From NCBI GenBank assembly GCA_002722705.1, contig PBMP01000032.1:1-42914 (forward strand): a DNA stretch of 42,914 bases, read 5' to 3'. The translations under genes were made by a program, and so were the position numbers. Numbering within the stretch: the first letter of the stretch is position 1; each line of letters starts with the position of its first letter. The notes beneath the pieces are model-generated. The model was not told where the DNA came from. It worked only from the letters and a program-made list of their open reading frames with translations, and made no database searches. This stretch comes from Pseudobdellovibrionaceae bacterium (GTDB lineage: Bacteria > Bdellovibrionota > UBA1018 > UBA6935). Shown here piece by piece: positions 34,752 through 42,166 of this stretch.

Positions 34752-36112
34752 TTCAACTCCCTTGATTCTCCTAGAAAGGGAACTTCGACGTCCCACTTGA
34801 GTTCTTCTTCAATTTTTTGTCTGAGACTATCGGAGGCTGAGGGCTCACCGTGAGTCACGAATACCTTCTTTGGCCGATGTTTAGAGGTCTGAAGCCAACT
34901 CAGAATTTCCATGTAGTCTGCGTGAGCGGAAAGCATGTCCAGACACTTTACTTTCGCGCGTACGGGTATGTACTGGCCGTGAATTTTAATCATATCCGCA
35001 CCATGCACCATCGCAGCACCTCGGGTTCCTGCCGCCTGAAATCCAGCAAAGAGGACAATGTTCTTAGGGTCACTGGCAAAAGCCTTGAGGTGATGGACCA
35101 CTCGGCCACCCGTTGCCATGCCGCTAGCCGAAACGATGATCATTGGTCCCGATTGTTGATTAATCGTTTTGCTTTCCTCAGGTGTTTGAACGTAGACGGC
35201 GACGTCGCAGGTGTCCTTGCATTGGGATTCACTCAATCTGTGCTCATCTTGGAAATGACAAAAGACATGAGTCACATTCGTGGCCATGGGGCTATTCAAG
35301 TAAACAGGGATATCCGGAAGTTTTCCTTGTCGATTGAGTTCAGAGAGAATGTAAAGGAGCGTTTGTGCTCTTCCCACGGCAAACGAAGGAATAATGACAA
35401 CACCTTTGTTTGCCCAGGCTTCATCCACGATTTCCTTAAGAAGGCCTACCGGATCAACTCTCTCATGCTTTCGATTTCCGTAAGTGGATTCAACGACAAG
35501 GTAGTCACAGTCAGGCAATGACTCGGGCGGCTTCATCACGAGATCATCCGGACGTCCCAAGTCCCCAGAAAAGACAAGACGCTTGCCTTCCGTTTCAATC
35601 CTAACGACGGATGAACCTAAAATATGACCGGCATTGAAAAGTTCAAAACTCGCCTGTTTTGAAAGAGGGATTTTTTGATGTCGCCTCACCGGCTTAAAGG
35701 ATTGAAGACTCTTTTGGGCGTCCTCCAAGGTATATAAGGGAAGAGCGGGCTGGTGCTTGGAAAATCCACGCTTATTGGCATATCTTGCTTCTTCCTCCTG
35801 AAGATGCCCGGAGTCGGGTAGCAGAATTTTACAAAGCTCATAAGTCGCTTCACTGCAATAGATCGGTCCTTTGTACCCACTCTTCACCAAAAGAGGGATA
35901 TATCCCGTATGGTCTAGGTGGGCATGCGTAAGGATGATCGCTGACAGATTTTTCACGTCGAAGGGAAGGCCCTGCCAGTTTCTTAGTCGTAAATTCTTCA
36001 ACCCCTGAAAAAGCCCGCAATCAACTAAGACCGGGCCGTCGAAACCAGATGATTCCAAAAGATACTTCGATCCAGTGACCGTTCCCGTTCCACCCAGAAA
36101 AGTTATTTTCAA
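34748..36112 (-). CDS. MBL-fold beta-CASP RNA exonuclease/endonuclease (Ysh1-like)
   Basis: 454 residues starting with TTG at 36112 (AAAGGAG upstream). The metallo-beta-lactamase zinc motif is LTHAHLDHTGYIP (about 58-70). Further metal ligands are in FNAGHILGSS and SGDLGRPDD. The beta-CASP module carries PSFAVGRAQ, SPMATNV and SASGMATGGR, and the last ligand His is in VFVTHGEPSA. This family (CPSF-like/RNase J-like, COG1236) cuts RNA. No KH domain is seen. The gene lies between the HMA-domain gene (19-base gap) and the NTPase gene (overlap). It probably acts on RNA in the cytoplasm under stress; the target is unknown. Confidence 0.88.
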   Translation of the reverse strand: MKITFLGGTGTVTGSKYLLESSGFDGPVLVDCGLFQGLKNLRLRNWQGLPFDVKNLSAIILTHAHLDHTGYIPLLVKSGYKGPIYCSEATYELCKILLPDSGHLQEEEARYANKRGFSKHQPALPLYTLEDAQKSLQSFKPVRRHQKIPLSKQASFELFNAGHILGSSVVRIETEGKRLVFSGDLGRPDDLVMKPPESLPDCDYLVVESTYGNRKHERVDPVGLLKEIVDEAWANKGVVIIPSFAVGRAQTLLYILSELNRQGKLPDIPVYLNSPMATNVTHVFCHFQDEHRLSESQCKDTCDVAVYVQTPEESKTINQQSGPMIIVSASGMATGGRVVHHLKAFASDPKNIVLFAGFQAAGTRGAAMVHGADMIKIHGQYIPVRAKVKCLDMLSAHADYMEILSWLQTSKHRPKKVFVTHGEPSASDSLRQKIEEELKWDVEVPFLGESRELK

Positions 36113-36131
36113 TTTTCAGCTCCTTTGTCTT

Positions 36132-36389
36132 TTAGTTAAACTTAGCGTTGCCATGCTTTAGTCCATGGGCCTTAATTACCTCGGACGCTTTCTCGAAGCT
36201 AAATCCCTCTACTACGTCGAGATATGCCTCCTGAGTTGCTGGGTTCACGTAAACCTTACTTACCCCTTCTATCTTCTCAAGGTCATGCTCAAGCGACAAC
36301 GAGCCACCTCCAGCACATGCCAACCCATAGATGGGAATAGTGAGACGTTTCGTCGCAATTTGAGATTCATCAGATTTTTGAACGTTCAT
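36132..36389 (-). CDS. HMA-like protein with degenerate metal-binding motif
   Basis: 85 residues folding as the ferredoxin-like HMA domain: RLTIPIYGLACAGGGSLSL, VSKVYVNPATQEAYLDVV and EKASEVIKAHGLK follow the beta-alpha-beta-beta-alpha order. The usual GMxCxxC metal site is GLACAGGG, so only one Cys remains. It may bind metal weakly or use another ligand, or act as a protein-interaction module. The ATG at 36389 has AAGGAG upstream and lies 20 bases inside the end of the methyltransferase-like gene. Confidence 0.7.
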   Translation of the reverse strand: MNVQKSDESQIATKRLTIPIYGLACAGGGSLSLEHDLEKIEGVSKVYVNPATQEAYLDVVEGFSFEKASEVIKAHGLKHGNAKFN

Positions 36390-37032
36390 TGACTAGCTCC
36401 TTAAAATGAGGAATGAACCGAGGTGTTTTTTTTGAGTATTGGCGGTATTTGTCGCCAAACTCGTTCTCCATATCCTTCTCTTCTTTTCTCGCAAGCCGGT
36501 AGTACATGAAAAGCAAGACAGGGAACATGATCAGCGTGAGAAGAGTGGGCCACATCAGTAAGAATCCAAACATGATCGCAATAAAGCCGATATATTGAGG
36601 ATGTCGGATTTTTGAGTAGATTCCCGTGACCGCCAGGCTGTGGTTCTGTTGAGCAGCATGAAGTACTTTCCATGCAGAAGCTAAAATCCAGAACCCCAGT
36701 ACAATGAGAATATTTGCCGAAATGTGAATCGGGTGAAAATGAGGATTAATGTTTGAGCCCAGAAAGGCTTCCCACAGATGGCCGTTGTTGTGCGAGAAAA
36801 GATTTAGTCCTGGAAACTTTTGGCCAAGCCAGCCTGACAGGAAGTAGATGGTCAGAGGAAATCCATACATCTCTGTAAAGAGGGCAAGCATAAAGGCCGA
36901 GAATGCTCCAAACGATCGCCAGTCCGTTTTTGTTTTAGGCTTGGTAAAACTAAAGGCAAAGATCACGAAAATTGCCGTGTTCAAAACGACTAGAGTCCAA
37001 AGTCCATACCCATATTGCTGTTCGCCGTGCAT
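36370..37032 (-). CDS. Isoprenylcysteine carboxyl methyltransferase-like membrane protein
   Basis: 220 residues with five to six membrane segments. The C-terminal region holds the ICMT/PEMT signature: TGIYSKIRHPQYIGF, then RLARKEEKDMENEFGDKY and YSKKTPRFIP, which in related enzymes form the S-adenosylmethionine and product pocket. The bacterial substrate is unknown; genes of this kind often accompany metal-resistance operons with CsoR and DUF2933. It starts one base after the DUF2933 stop and its end overlaps the HMA gene. Confidence 0.78.
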   Translation of the reverse strand: MHGEQQYGYGLWTLVVLNTAIFVIFAFSFTKPKTKTDWRSFGAFSAFMLALFTEMYGFPLTIYFLSGWLGQKFPGLNLFSHNNGHLWEAFLGSNINPHFHPIHISANILIVLGFWILASAWKVLHAAQQNHSLAVTGIYSKIRHPQYIGFIAIMFGFLLMWPTLLTLIMFPVLLFMYYRLARKEEKDMENEFGDKYRQYSKKTPRFIPHFKELVNERSKI

Positions 37033-37033
37033 C

Positions 37034-37291
37034 TTAGTCTTCCCCTTCCGTCTTCTTCATATGATGTGAGTGACCATTGTTTTCTCCACCGCCACCACCA
37101 TGATGTCCTCCATGCCCATGTCCACCGTGCATAAAGATGTGCATGAGCGGGCAAAGCAGTAAAATCAAATACGGAAGCCATCCGAGGAAGTGTTGACTAT
37201 GATAGGTGAACACCCAGTAGCCCACGGCAAGTACACAGATGAGCACCAAAGGATTTTTCCAGAAGTTTTTTTGAGTACCTTGAACATTCAT
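37034..37291 (-). CDS. DUF2933 family small membrane protein
   Basis: 85 residues: one or two hydrophobic helices (about 12-28 and 34-50, VLICVLAVGYWVFTYH and FLGWLPYLILLLCPLMHIF) followed by a His/Gly-rich tail (GGHGHGGHHGGGGG) that can bind divalent metal such as copper. The ATG overlaps the csoR stop (ATGA), so it is translated with the repressor. Family members lie next to CsoR-type regulators and heavy-metal ATPases; the molecular role is unknown. Confidence 0.8.
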   Translation of the reverse strand: MNVQGTQKNFWKNPLVLICVLAVGYWVFTYHSQHFLGWLPYLILLLCPLMHIFMHGGHGHGGHHGGGGGENNGHSHHMKKTEGED

Positions 37292-37599
37292 TTAATCGCG
37301 ACTCCTCTATTCGTTGCATTTCGAAATAAATCGATCACTTCGTCAATTTTTTCCTTAGCTAGTTTTTGATTTCCGGAACGGATGGCGTCTGAAACACAGT
37401 TATGCAGGTGAGTTTCCAAAATAGAGGATTCTATTGCAGTCAAGCCAGCTTTTACGGCTCTCAGCTGATTTAAGACGTCCCCGCAGTACCTTTGATCGCT
37501 AATCATTTTTTCAATCCCCTCAATCTGCCCCTTGATCCGGTTGAACCTAGGGAGTTCTTTTCTATGGTCCGAAAACACTTTTTCTTCTCTTTTGGCCAA
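37288..37599 (-). CDS. csoR: CsoR/RcnR family metal-sensing repressor
   Basis: 103 residues from TTG at 37599, which has GAGGAGG 5 bases upstream. Longer in-frame starts exist (37644 and 37713), but they add residues beyond the family's usual 90-105 and overlap the operator region. The protein is all-helical with the basic DNA-contact segment FNRIKGQIEGIEKM. The copper-type ligands are Cys in RYCGDVLNQL and His/Cys in LHNCV, the Cys-His-Cys set of CsoR, not the His-rich set of RcnR. It would repress the operon until Cu(I) binds. A CCCCTAGGGG operator is about 60 bases upstream. Confidence 0.88.
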   Translation of the reverse strand: MAKREEKVFSDHRKELPRFNRIKGQIEGIEKMISDQRYCGDVLNQLRAVKAGLTAIESSILETHLHNCVSDAIRSGNQKLAKEKIDEVIDLFRNATNRGVAIK

Positions 37600-37647
37600 G
37601 TAAACCTCCTCATGAAATAGGACTCGGGCAAAAACGGATTTCATAGA

Positions 37648-37672
37648 CGGTAACCCCCTAGGGGTAGTGCAA
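37648..37672. promoter_or_regulatory. CsoR-type operator upstream of csoR
   Basis: The palindrome CCCCTAGGGG (37655-37664) lies inside a longer GC-rich element. On the minus strand TTGCA starts at 37672, five bases before ACCCCTA, giving a -35-like box overlapped by the operator. This resembles known CsoR operators, which are G/C-tract palindromes. Confidence 0.6.
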
Positions 37673-37848
37673 ACACCTTGCCAAAATCTCGGACGCATAA
37701 AAATGAACCTCAAACCCCCTTCTATTCAATCTTGGGAAGTCCCGATCTGAAGCCAACAGGGACACTTGAGACAATATCAACCCGACCTGGGTCAAAAAGT
37801 CGCAGCACTAAAATCATGCAAAAATCTTGATTGAAGAAGGCTACTGCC

Positions 37849-37868
37849 TATTGACACTAATGTCAATA
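37849..37868. promoter_or_regulatory. Palindromic operator of the TetR gene
   Basis: TATTGACA (37849-37856) and TGTCAATA (37861-37868) are perfect 8-bp arms separated by CTAA. TTGATT (37828-37833) lies 15 bases before the TATTGA of the left arm, giving a promoter whose -10 overlaps the operator. Autorepression is likely. Confidence 0.6.
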
Positions 37869-37886
37869 GAGCGTACGCCAAAAACA

Positions 37887-38519
37887 ATGATGGCAACAGA
37901 CAAGAAACTTCGGCGAAGGTTGACCCCAGAAGAGCGGAAGGATGAACTCATTGAAGCCTGTTACAAGGTGATCTCCAAGCGGGGGCTTTTTCAGACAACT
38001 GTTCCGTTCGTCGTCAAAGCAGCGGGAACATCTCAGGGCACCTTCTACCACTACTTTTCTGACATCAATGACGCATTCATTCAAACTGCCCGGGCGGTGA
38101 TTGAGCCCATCTTACAATTTTCGGAGGTTGCTGATTTTTCTAGATGCACCAGTTCAAAGGAGCTGGAGTCGACTCTTTTTGAAATCTACATTGCCTTTGC
38201 AGACTTTCTCACGGCTCACCAACCTTTTCTAAAGGAAGTGTTTTTTGTGGCCCGGGGCGGCGAGAGGAAAATGGCTCGCAAGGTCGAGCAGCTTTTAAAA
38301 CAGATTCATCAACGAACGACTGAGGTGGCTGATCGGGTCAACGGCGTTCAGCCTTTTCGTTCCTATGATTCTGAGATCGTCGCAGCTGCAATCGTGGGCA
38401 TGATTCTCTATTCCGGACTTCATGAGCAGACAGGACCTGCTTCGAAGGGACGCGAGCTTTGGGCACGCGAGATGGCAAGATTTGAAACGGGGGCCCTAGT
38501 TCAGGGCTTAAGCAGGTAA
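37887..38519 (+). CDS. TetR/AcrR family regulator
   Basis: About 210 residues from ATG 37887 (or 37890); starts at 37827 and 37860 lie upstream of or within the operator palindrome and are less likely. The N-terminal HTH (about 10-60) shows LTPEERKDELIEACYKVIS and AGTSQGTFYHYFSDIND, the hallmark recognition helix. The C-terminal ligand domain is helical with FADFLTAHQPFLKEV. It is divergent from csoR, about 290 bases away, and probably controls itself and the downstream DUF4833 gene. The inducer is unknown. Confidence 0.88.
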   Translation: MMATDKKLRRRLTPEERKDELIEACYKVISKRGLFQTTVPFVVKAAGTSQGTFYHYFSDINDAFIQTARAVIEPILQFSEVADFSRCTSSKELESTLFEIYIAFADFLTAHQPFLKEVFFVARGGERKMARKVEQLLKQIHQRTTEVADRVNGVQPFRSYDSEIVAAAIVGMILYSGLHEQTGPASKGRELWAREMARFETGALVQGLSR

Positions 38520-38600
38520 CATGGCATTCGGGCCGATTTTTCAACCAGGATCGTATCCTTTTGGGAACTCGCCTCTCTTTCTAATGAAGGGTAAACAGGT

Positions 38601-39185
38601 ATGCAAACTAGATTGTTTTTGAGCTTTATCGTCATTCCGGCACTTACGCTCCTCAGTTTCTCGTCAGTTCGCGCAGAAGAGTATTCAACGCACAAGTTGT
38701 TTTCCCTCAAAAGAAGCAGCAACAAGAACGAGGTCGTGTATGAAGTTCGGCTCGACAAGGACGGAAACTTTCCAGATGATGCCATCACTGCACATTGGGT
38801 TCTTTGGGAAGAGGGAGGCAAAAGAGATACACTTAACTTTCCAGAAAAGGAGTTCGCATACGGAGTGAAAGTGGAGTCACAGAATGAAAAAGCCATTCAG
38901 GCGCACTTAGTCTCGACGCCGAAATGTAAAATTGACGTCATGAGAAAGAAAACAAAGTCTGGCTGGATTCCCATCGCTACTTTTTCAATTAAAGGAGAGA
39001 CAATACGAATCGATCAGTTTTTTGTCGTGGTCTCCGGGTCTGGAATATTTTCTGATGTTCAGGAAATTCAAGTGACTGGAACAGATGTGAGGAACGGGAA
39101 AGCTAAAACTCTTTCGTTTATTCCAAAACAAAATGGGAACCATCTTGATGGAGCAAACACTGGAACATCAGGCTCTAACGAATAA
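38601..39185 (+). CDS. Exported DUF4833-like protein
   Basis: 194 residues. A signal peptide (FLSFIVIPALTLLSFSSVRA) is followed by a beta-rich domain: LFSLKRSSNKNEVVYEVRL, ITAHWVLWEEGGKRD and TPKCKIDVMRK match the pattern of DUF4833 proteins. The Gly/Ser-rich C-terminus is probably flexible. Periplasmic; function unknown. It is 81 bases after tetR and likely in the same transcript. The last 11 bases overlap the convergent dehydrogenase gene. Confidence 0.65.
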   Translation: MQTRLFLSFIVIPALTLLSFSSVRAEEYSTHKLFSLKRSSNKNEVVYEVRLDKDGNFPDDAITAHWVLWEEGGKRDTLNFPEKEFAYGVKVESQNEKAIQAHLVSTPKCKIDVMRKKTKSGWIPIATFSIKGETIRIDQFFVVVSGSGIFSDVQEIQVTGTDVRNGKAKTLSFIPKQNGNHLDGANTGTSGSNE

Positions 39186-40191
39186 CCGATTTTGATTTGA
39201 CCGATCTTTCCTCTGGGACGCCCCCCGATTTTCGAAAGACATCAACATTCTCCAACGTCGTTGCAGCAATATTCGCCAAGGCCTCTTGAGTCAGGAACGC
39301 TTGATGGGAGGACACCAGTACATTCGGGAAAGTAAGCAGTCGTGCCAATACGTCATCCTGAAGAACTTTGTCTGATAGATCTTGAAAGAATACCGCTTCC
39401 TCTTCTTCATAGACATCCAGAGCTGCTCCTCCAACCTGACCGCTTTTTAAGCCTTGGATCAACGCTACCGAGTCGATCAGTGCGCCCCTTCCCGTATTAA
39501 TGATAAAAACACCGGGTTTCATCATCGAAATCATCTCACGACTCAAGATATGATGAGTCTCGGGAGTCAAAGGCATATGAAGGGAAACGATGTCAGACTC
39601 TTTACACAGATGATCACACTCAACGTAGCGGACATTCGGCATCGCTTGAAGTTTGGCATTCTCGGTTCGATCAAAACAGAGTACCTCACAACCAAACGCA
39701 GCCAATATTTCCGCCACAATCGAGCCGATCTTCCCCGTTCCAAGAATACCTACTTTCTTTCCAAAGAGATCGAACCCAACTAAACCATCCAGGGAAAAGT
39801 TCAGCTCTTTTACTCTTAGATAGGACTTGTGAATCTTGCGATTGAGAGACAAAAGAAGTCCGATCGCGTATTCAGCAACCGCGTGTGGAGAATAGCCTGG
39901 AACTCTCGCGACGACGAGTCCAACCTGATTCGCAGCTTCTATATCGACGTGATTGAACCCAGCCGAACGCAAAGCAAGGAGCTTGACCCCCTGATCCTTC
40001 AACGACTGAATACATTGAGAGTCGACCCGATCATTTACGAAAGAACAGACGACTTCCGACCCACTTGCTAAAGAGGCAGTCGCCGCGGTCAGGCGAGGTT
40101 CTAAAAAACAAATCTCAAAATGGTGTTTTTCATTTTCTCTTTCGAAAGCAGGTCGCTCAAAATGATGCGTGTCAAAAAAGGATATTTTCAT
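39175..40191 (-). CDS. D-2-hydroxyacid dehydrogenase (D-lactate dehydrogenase type)
   Basis: 338 residues from ATG 40191, chosen for GGAGG 5 bases upstream; 40254 would add an unlikely leader. NAD-binding motif GILGTGKIGSIVAEIL (about 130-145). Substrate-side marks: RSAGFNHVD with the catalytic Arg region, NTGRGALIDS, the Asp/Glu of ALDVYEEE, and SSHQAFLTQEAL with the catalytic His. The order matches LdhA-type fermentative D-lactate dehydrogenases, which reduce pyruvate to D-lactate. In this island it would compete with PEP synthase for pyruvate. Confidence 0.9.
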   Translation of the reverse strand: MKISFFDTHHFERPAFERENEKHHFEICFLEPRLTAATASLASGSEVVCSFVNDRVDSQCIQSLKDQGVKLLALRSAGFNHVDIEAANQVGLVVARVPGYSPHAVAEYAIGLLLSLNRKIHKSYLRVKELNFSLDGLVGFDLFGKKVGILGTGKIGSIVAEILAAFGCEVLCFDRTENAKLQAMPNVRYVECDHLCKESDIVSLHMPLTPETHHILSREMISMMKPGVFIINTGRGALIDSVALIQGLKSGQVGGAALDVYEEEEAVFFQDLSDKVLQDDVLARLLTFPNVLVSSHQAFLTQEALANIAATTLENVDVFRKSGGVPEERSVKSKSVIR

Positions 40192-40336
40192 CGTACCTCC
40201 AACCGGAACTTTCCTTGTTCCTCCTGAAAACAGTGTGCCAACTTGCTTGATCAAACCGTATCTTTTGGTAAGGTATTAACATAGAGTGATCGATTCCGGA
40301 AAAATTCTCGGAAATTCTGATGAAAGAAGGTGAGGA

Positions 40337-40990
40337 ATGTGTTTTTCGGCTGCGGCCAGCTTTACGGCATCCGGAGTGACAGGGGCGCTTGGAGCAGCTT
40401 CGCTCTCAAAGACTCGAACATCAAAAGAACGCCCCCTTGCGTCCATTCCCCTTTTGTTTGGCATCCAGCAGCTTGTTGAAGGCTTGGTCTGGCTCTCCTT
40501 CCGATACCCAACCTTCAGGGAATGGAACCCGCACTTCACTTTTATCTATTCTCTCTTTTCCCATATTCTCTGGCCCAGCTTTGTGCCCTACGCGGTTTTT
40601 ACGATTGAACCCGATCCCGATCGAAGACGTAAGTTGAAATTATTCATATGGCTGGGTGGGCTGCTCAGTGCATACCTTCTCGTTTTCATGATTTTCTGGC
40701 CAGTCACATCTGAAGTGGCCAACCACAGTATTCGTTACAACTATCATCACCATTTTCCCGGACTGGCGATGGGGCTCTATCTCATCTGCGTTTGTGCAAG
40801 CTGCCTCCTTTCCTCGCTCAAGATCATTCGTTTCTTTGGCGCGGCACTGGGATTGGCATTTCTTGTTGCTTATTACAGTTTCACCTTTACGTTCTTTTCG
40901 GTTTGGTGCTTTTTTGGAGCCATTTTGAGCTTAGTTTTGTATTTTTATTTTTGGAATCAATCCAAGTTAAAGCGAGGTTCGAAAAGGTGA
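40337..40990 (+). CDS. DUF6629 family membrane protein
   Basis: 217 residues with about six membrane segments. It starts MCFSAAASFTASGVTGALG, the recognisable opening of the DUF6629 family. Later pieces FGIQQLVEGLVW and YSFTFTFFSVWCFFGAIL are also typical. ATG 40337 has AAGGTGAGGA immediately upstream. Its function is unknown. The next gene starts 6 bases after its stop, so the two form an operon. The 145-base gap before it contains no clear operator. Confidence 0.75.
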   Translation: MCFSAAASFTASGVTGALGAASLSKTRTSKERPLASIPLLFGIQQLVEGLVWLSFRYPTFREWNPHFTFIYSLFSHILWPSFVPYAVFTIEPDPDRRRKLKLFIWLGGLLSAYLLVFMIFWPVTSEVANHSIRYNYHHHFPGLAMGLYLICVCASCLLSSLKIIRFFGAALGLAFLVAYYSFTFTFFSVWCFFGAILSLVLYFYFWNQSKLKRGSKR

Positions 40991-40996
40991 CAAGAG

Positions 40997-41713
40997 GTGA
41001 GTGATCATTACGTATGGCTTGTGTGGTCGCTCTTATTTCTCGTTCCATGGATAATCGTTTTTTTAGCGGTTCCTCGGTTTCGATCGAGAATGTGGCGCGC
41101 CAGTCTCCTCACTACGCCCTTTGGCCTAACGGAACCTTTGTTTGTACCCGAATATTGGAATCCGCCCTCTCTCTTTGATTTAGCGCAACGAACGGGGTTT
41201 GACATTGAAAGTTTGATTTTTTGTTTTGGAATCGGAGGCATCGCCGTCGTTTTATACAATTTACTGACCGGTCAGCGAATGGCCGACCTATCTCTCCACC
41301 AGCGCCACAGTTCCCGTCACCGCTTTCATCAGTTGGCCCTTTGGTCTCCCGTTCTGATCTTTGTGCCGCTAAAGTTTATGAATTGGAATCCCATTTATCC
41401 GGGAATCATCGCTATGGCAGGCGGTGCACTTGCCACGATGCTCTGTCGTCCCGATTTGATTCGCAAGACTTGGATGGGAGGGGTCATCTTTGTCATCTAC
41501 TACTCCGTTTTCCTAATTTCTCTTGATCTTGCCTTCCCCTCCTATATTCGTACGTATTGGACATTAGACAGACTTTCCGGTGTCGTGCTTGCCGGTATCC
41601 CTCTGGAGGAGTTTCTCTTTTCGTTCGCCTTTGGGATGTATTGGTCCAGCGTATATGAGCACATCTATTGGAAGGGGATTCGGACAGGCTCGCCGTTCCC
41701 TGCTAAATTGTGA
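40997..41713 (+). CDS. Lycopene cyclase domain-like membrane protein
   Basis: 238 residues with two similar halves of about three membrane helices each. The second half carries YWTLDRLSGVVLAGIPLEEFLFSFAFG, close to the PLEE signature of CrtYcd/CarR-type lycopene cyclases. The first half has the weaker IESLIFCFGIG at the equivalent place. The start is GTG at 40997. No other carotenoid genes lie nearby, except that the di-iron hydroxylase at 21,103 belongs to a superfamily that contains carotenoid hydroxylases. It may act on another isoprenoid. Topology and motif are clear, activity is not. Confidence 0.65.
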   Translation: MSDHYVWLVWSLLFLVPWIIVFLAVPRFRSRMWRASLLTTPFGLTEPLFVPEYWNPPSLFDLAQRTGFDIESLIFCFGIGGIAVVLYNLLTGQRMADLSLHQRHSSRHRFHQLALWSPVLIFVPLKFMNWNPIYPGIIAMAGGALATMLCRPDLIRKTWMGGVIFVIYYSVFLISLDLAFPSYIRTYWTLDRLSGVVLAGIPLEEFLFSFAFGMYWSSVYEHIYWKGIRTGSPFPAKL

Positions 41714-41815
41714 TTTTTTGTCCCGCCACTGTGTTGGTTTGACCCAATCCAAACAATCACAAAGCCCCATGGACAAACAGACCGCATTTTAAGTTTGGCA
41801 ACTATTTTGCATAAC

Positions 41816-41846
41816 CCCTACCCTGTACCCCTAGGGCTGAAAGACA
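41816..41846 (+). promoter_or_regulatory. Second CsoR-type operator
   Basis: TTGCATAACCCCTA (41816-41829) is followed by ACCCCTAGGGC; CCCTAGGG (41838-41845) is palindromic. The TTGCA-NN-ACCCCTA arrangement is the same as on the csoR operator (minus strand), so the small membrane genes that follow probably belong to the same regulon. The 140-base gap 41,714-41,855 has no gene. Confidence 0.5.
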
Positions 41847-41879
41847 TCACGCGCCATGTCGCGATTGGAGAAATGCTTT

Positions 41880-42164
41880 ATGAGACATCACATGAATGGC
41901 GAATGGATGACGAATTGGCTTCACCCGTTTCCGTTTTTATTGGTCCTCGCGGCAGTCCTCATCTTTGCAATCTGGTTTTTAATCGGAATTTACAAGTCCA
42001 AGGGTAAAAAAAGGAAACAAGGGATTGTCTTATTTGTCGCAGGTGTTGCGTTGTTTGTTTTCTTCGGGCTCTTTGTCGAATGTTGTGATCATTCACCAGA
42101 CGAACAGATGATCAATTTGCATACAACCGACAAATCAATACAATCACAATCAAAAGGAGAATGA
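41880..42164 (+). CDS. Small membrane protein
   Basis: About 94 residues from ATG 41880, with GGAG about 9 bases upstream; ATG 41856 lacks a ribosome site. Two membrane helices (about 14-34 and 45-62: FLLVLAAVLIFAIWFLIGIY, IVLFVAGVALFVFFGLF) are joined by a very basic loop KSKGKKRKQG. The second is followed by ECCDHSPDEQ, a Cys-Cys-x-His that could bind copper. Downstream of a CsoR-type operator and overlapping the next gene by four bases. Family not recognised. Confidence 0.65.
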   Translation: MRHHMNGEWMTNWLHPFPFLLVLAAVLIFAIWFLIGIYKSKGKKRKQGIVLFVAGVALFVFFGLFVECCDHSPDEQMINLHTTDKSIQSQSKGE

Positions 42165-42166
42165 AA

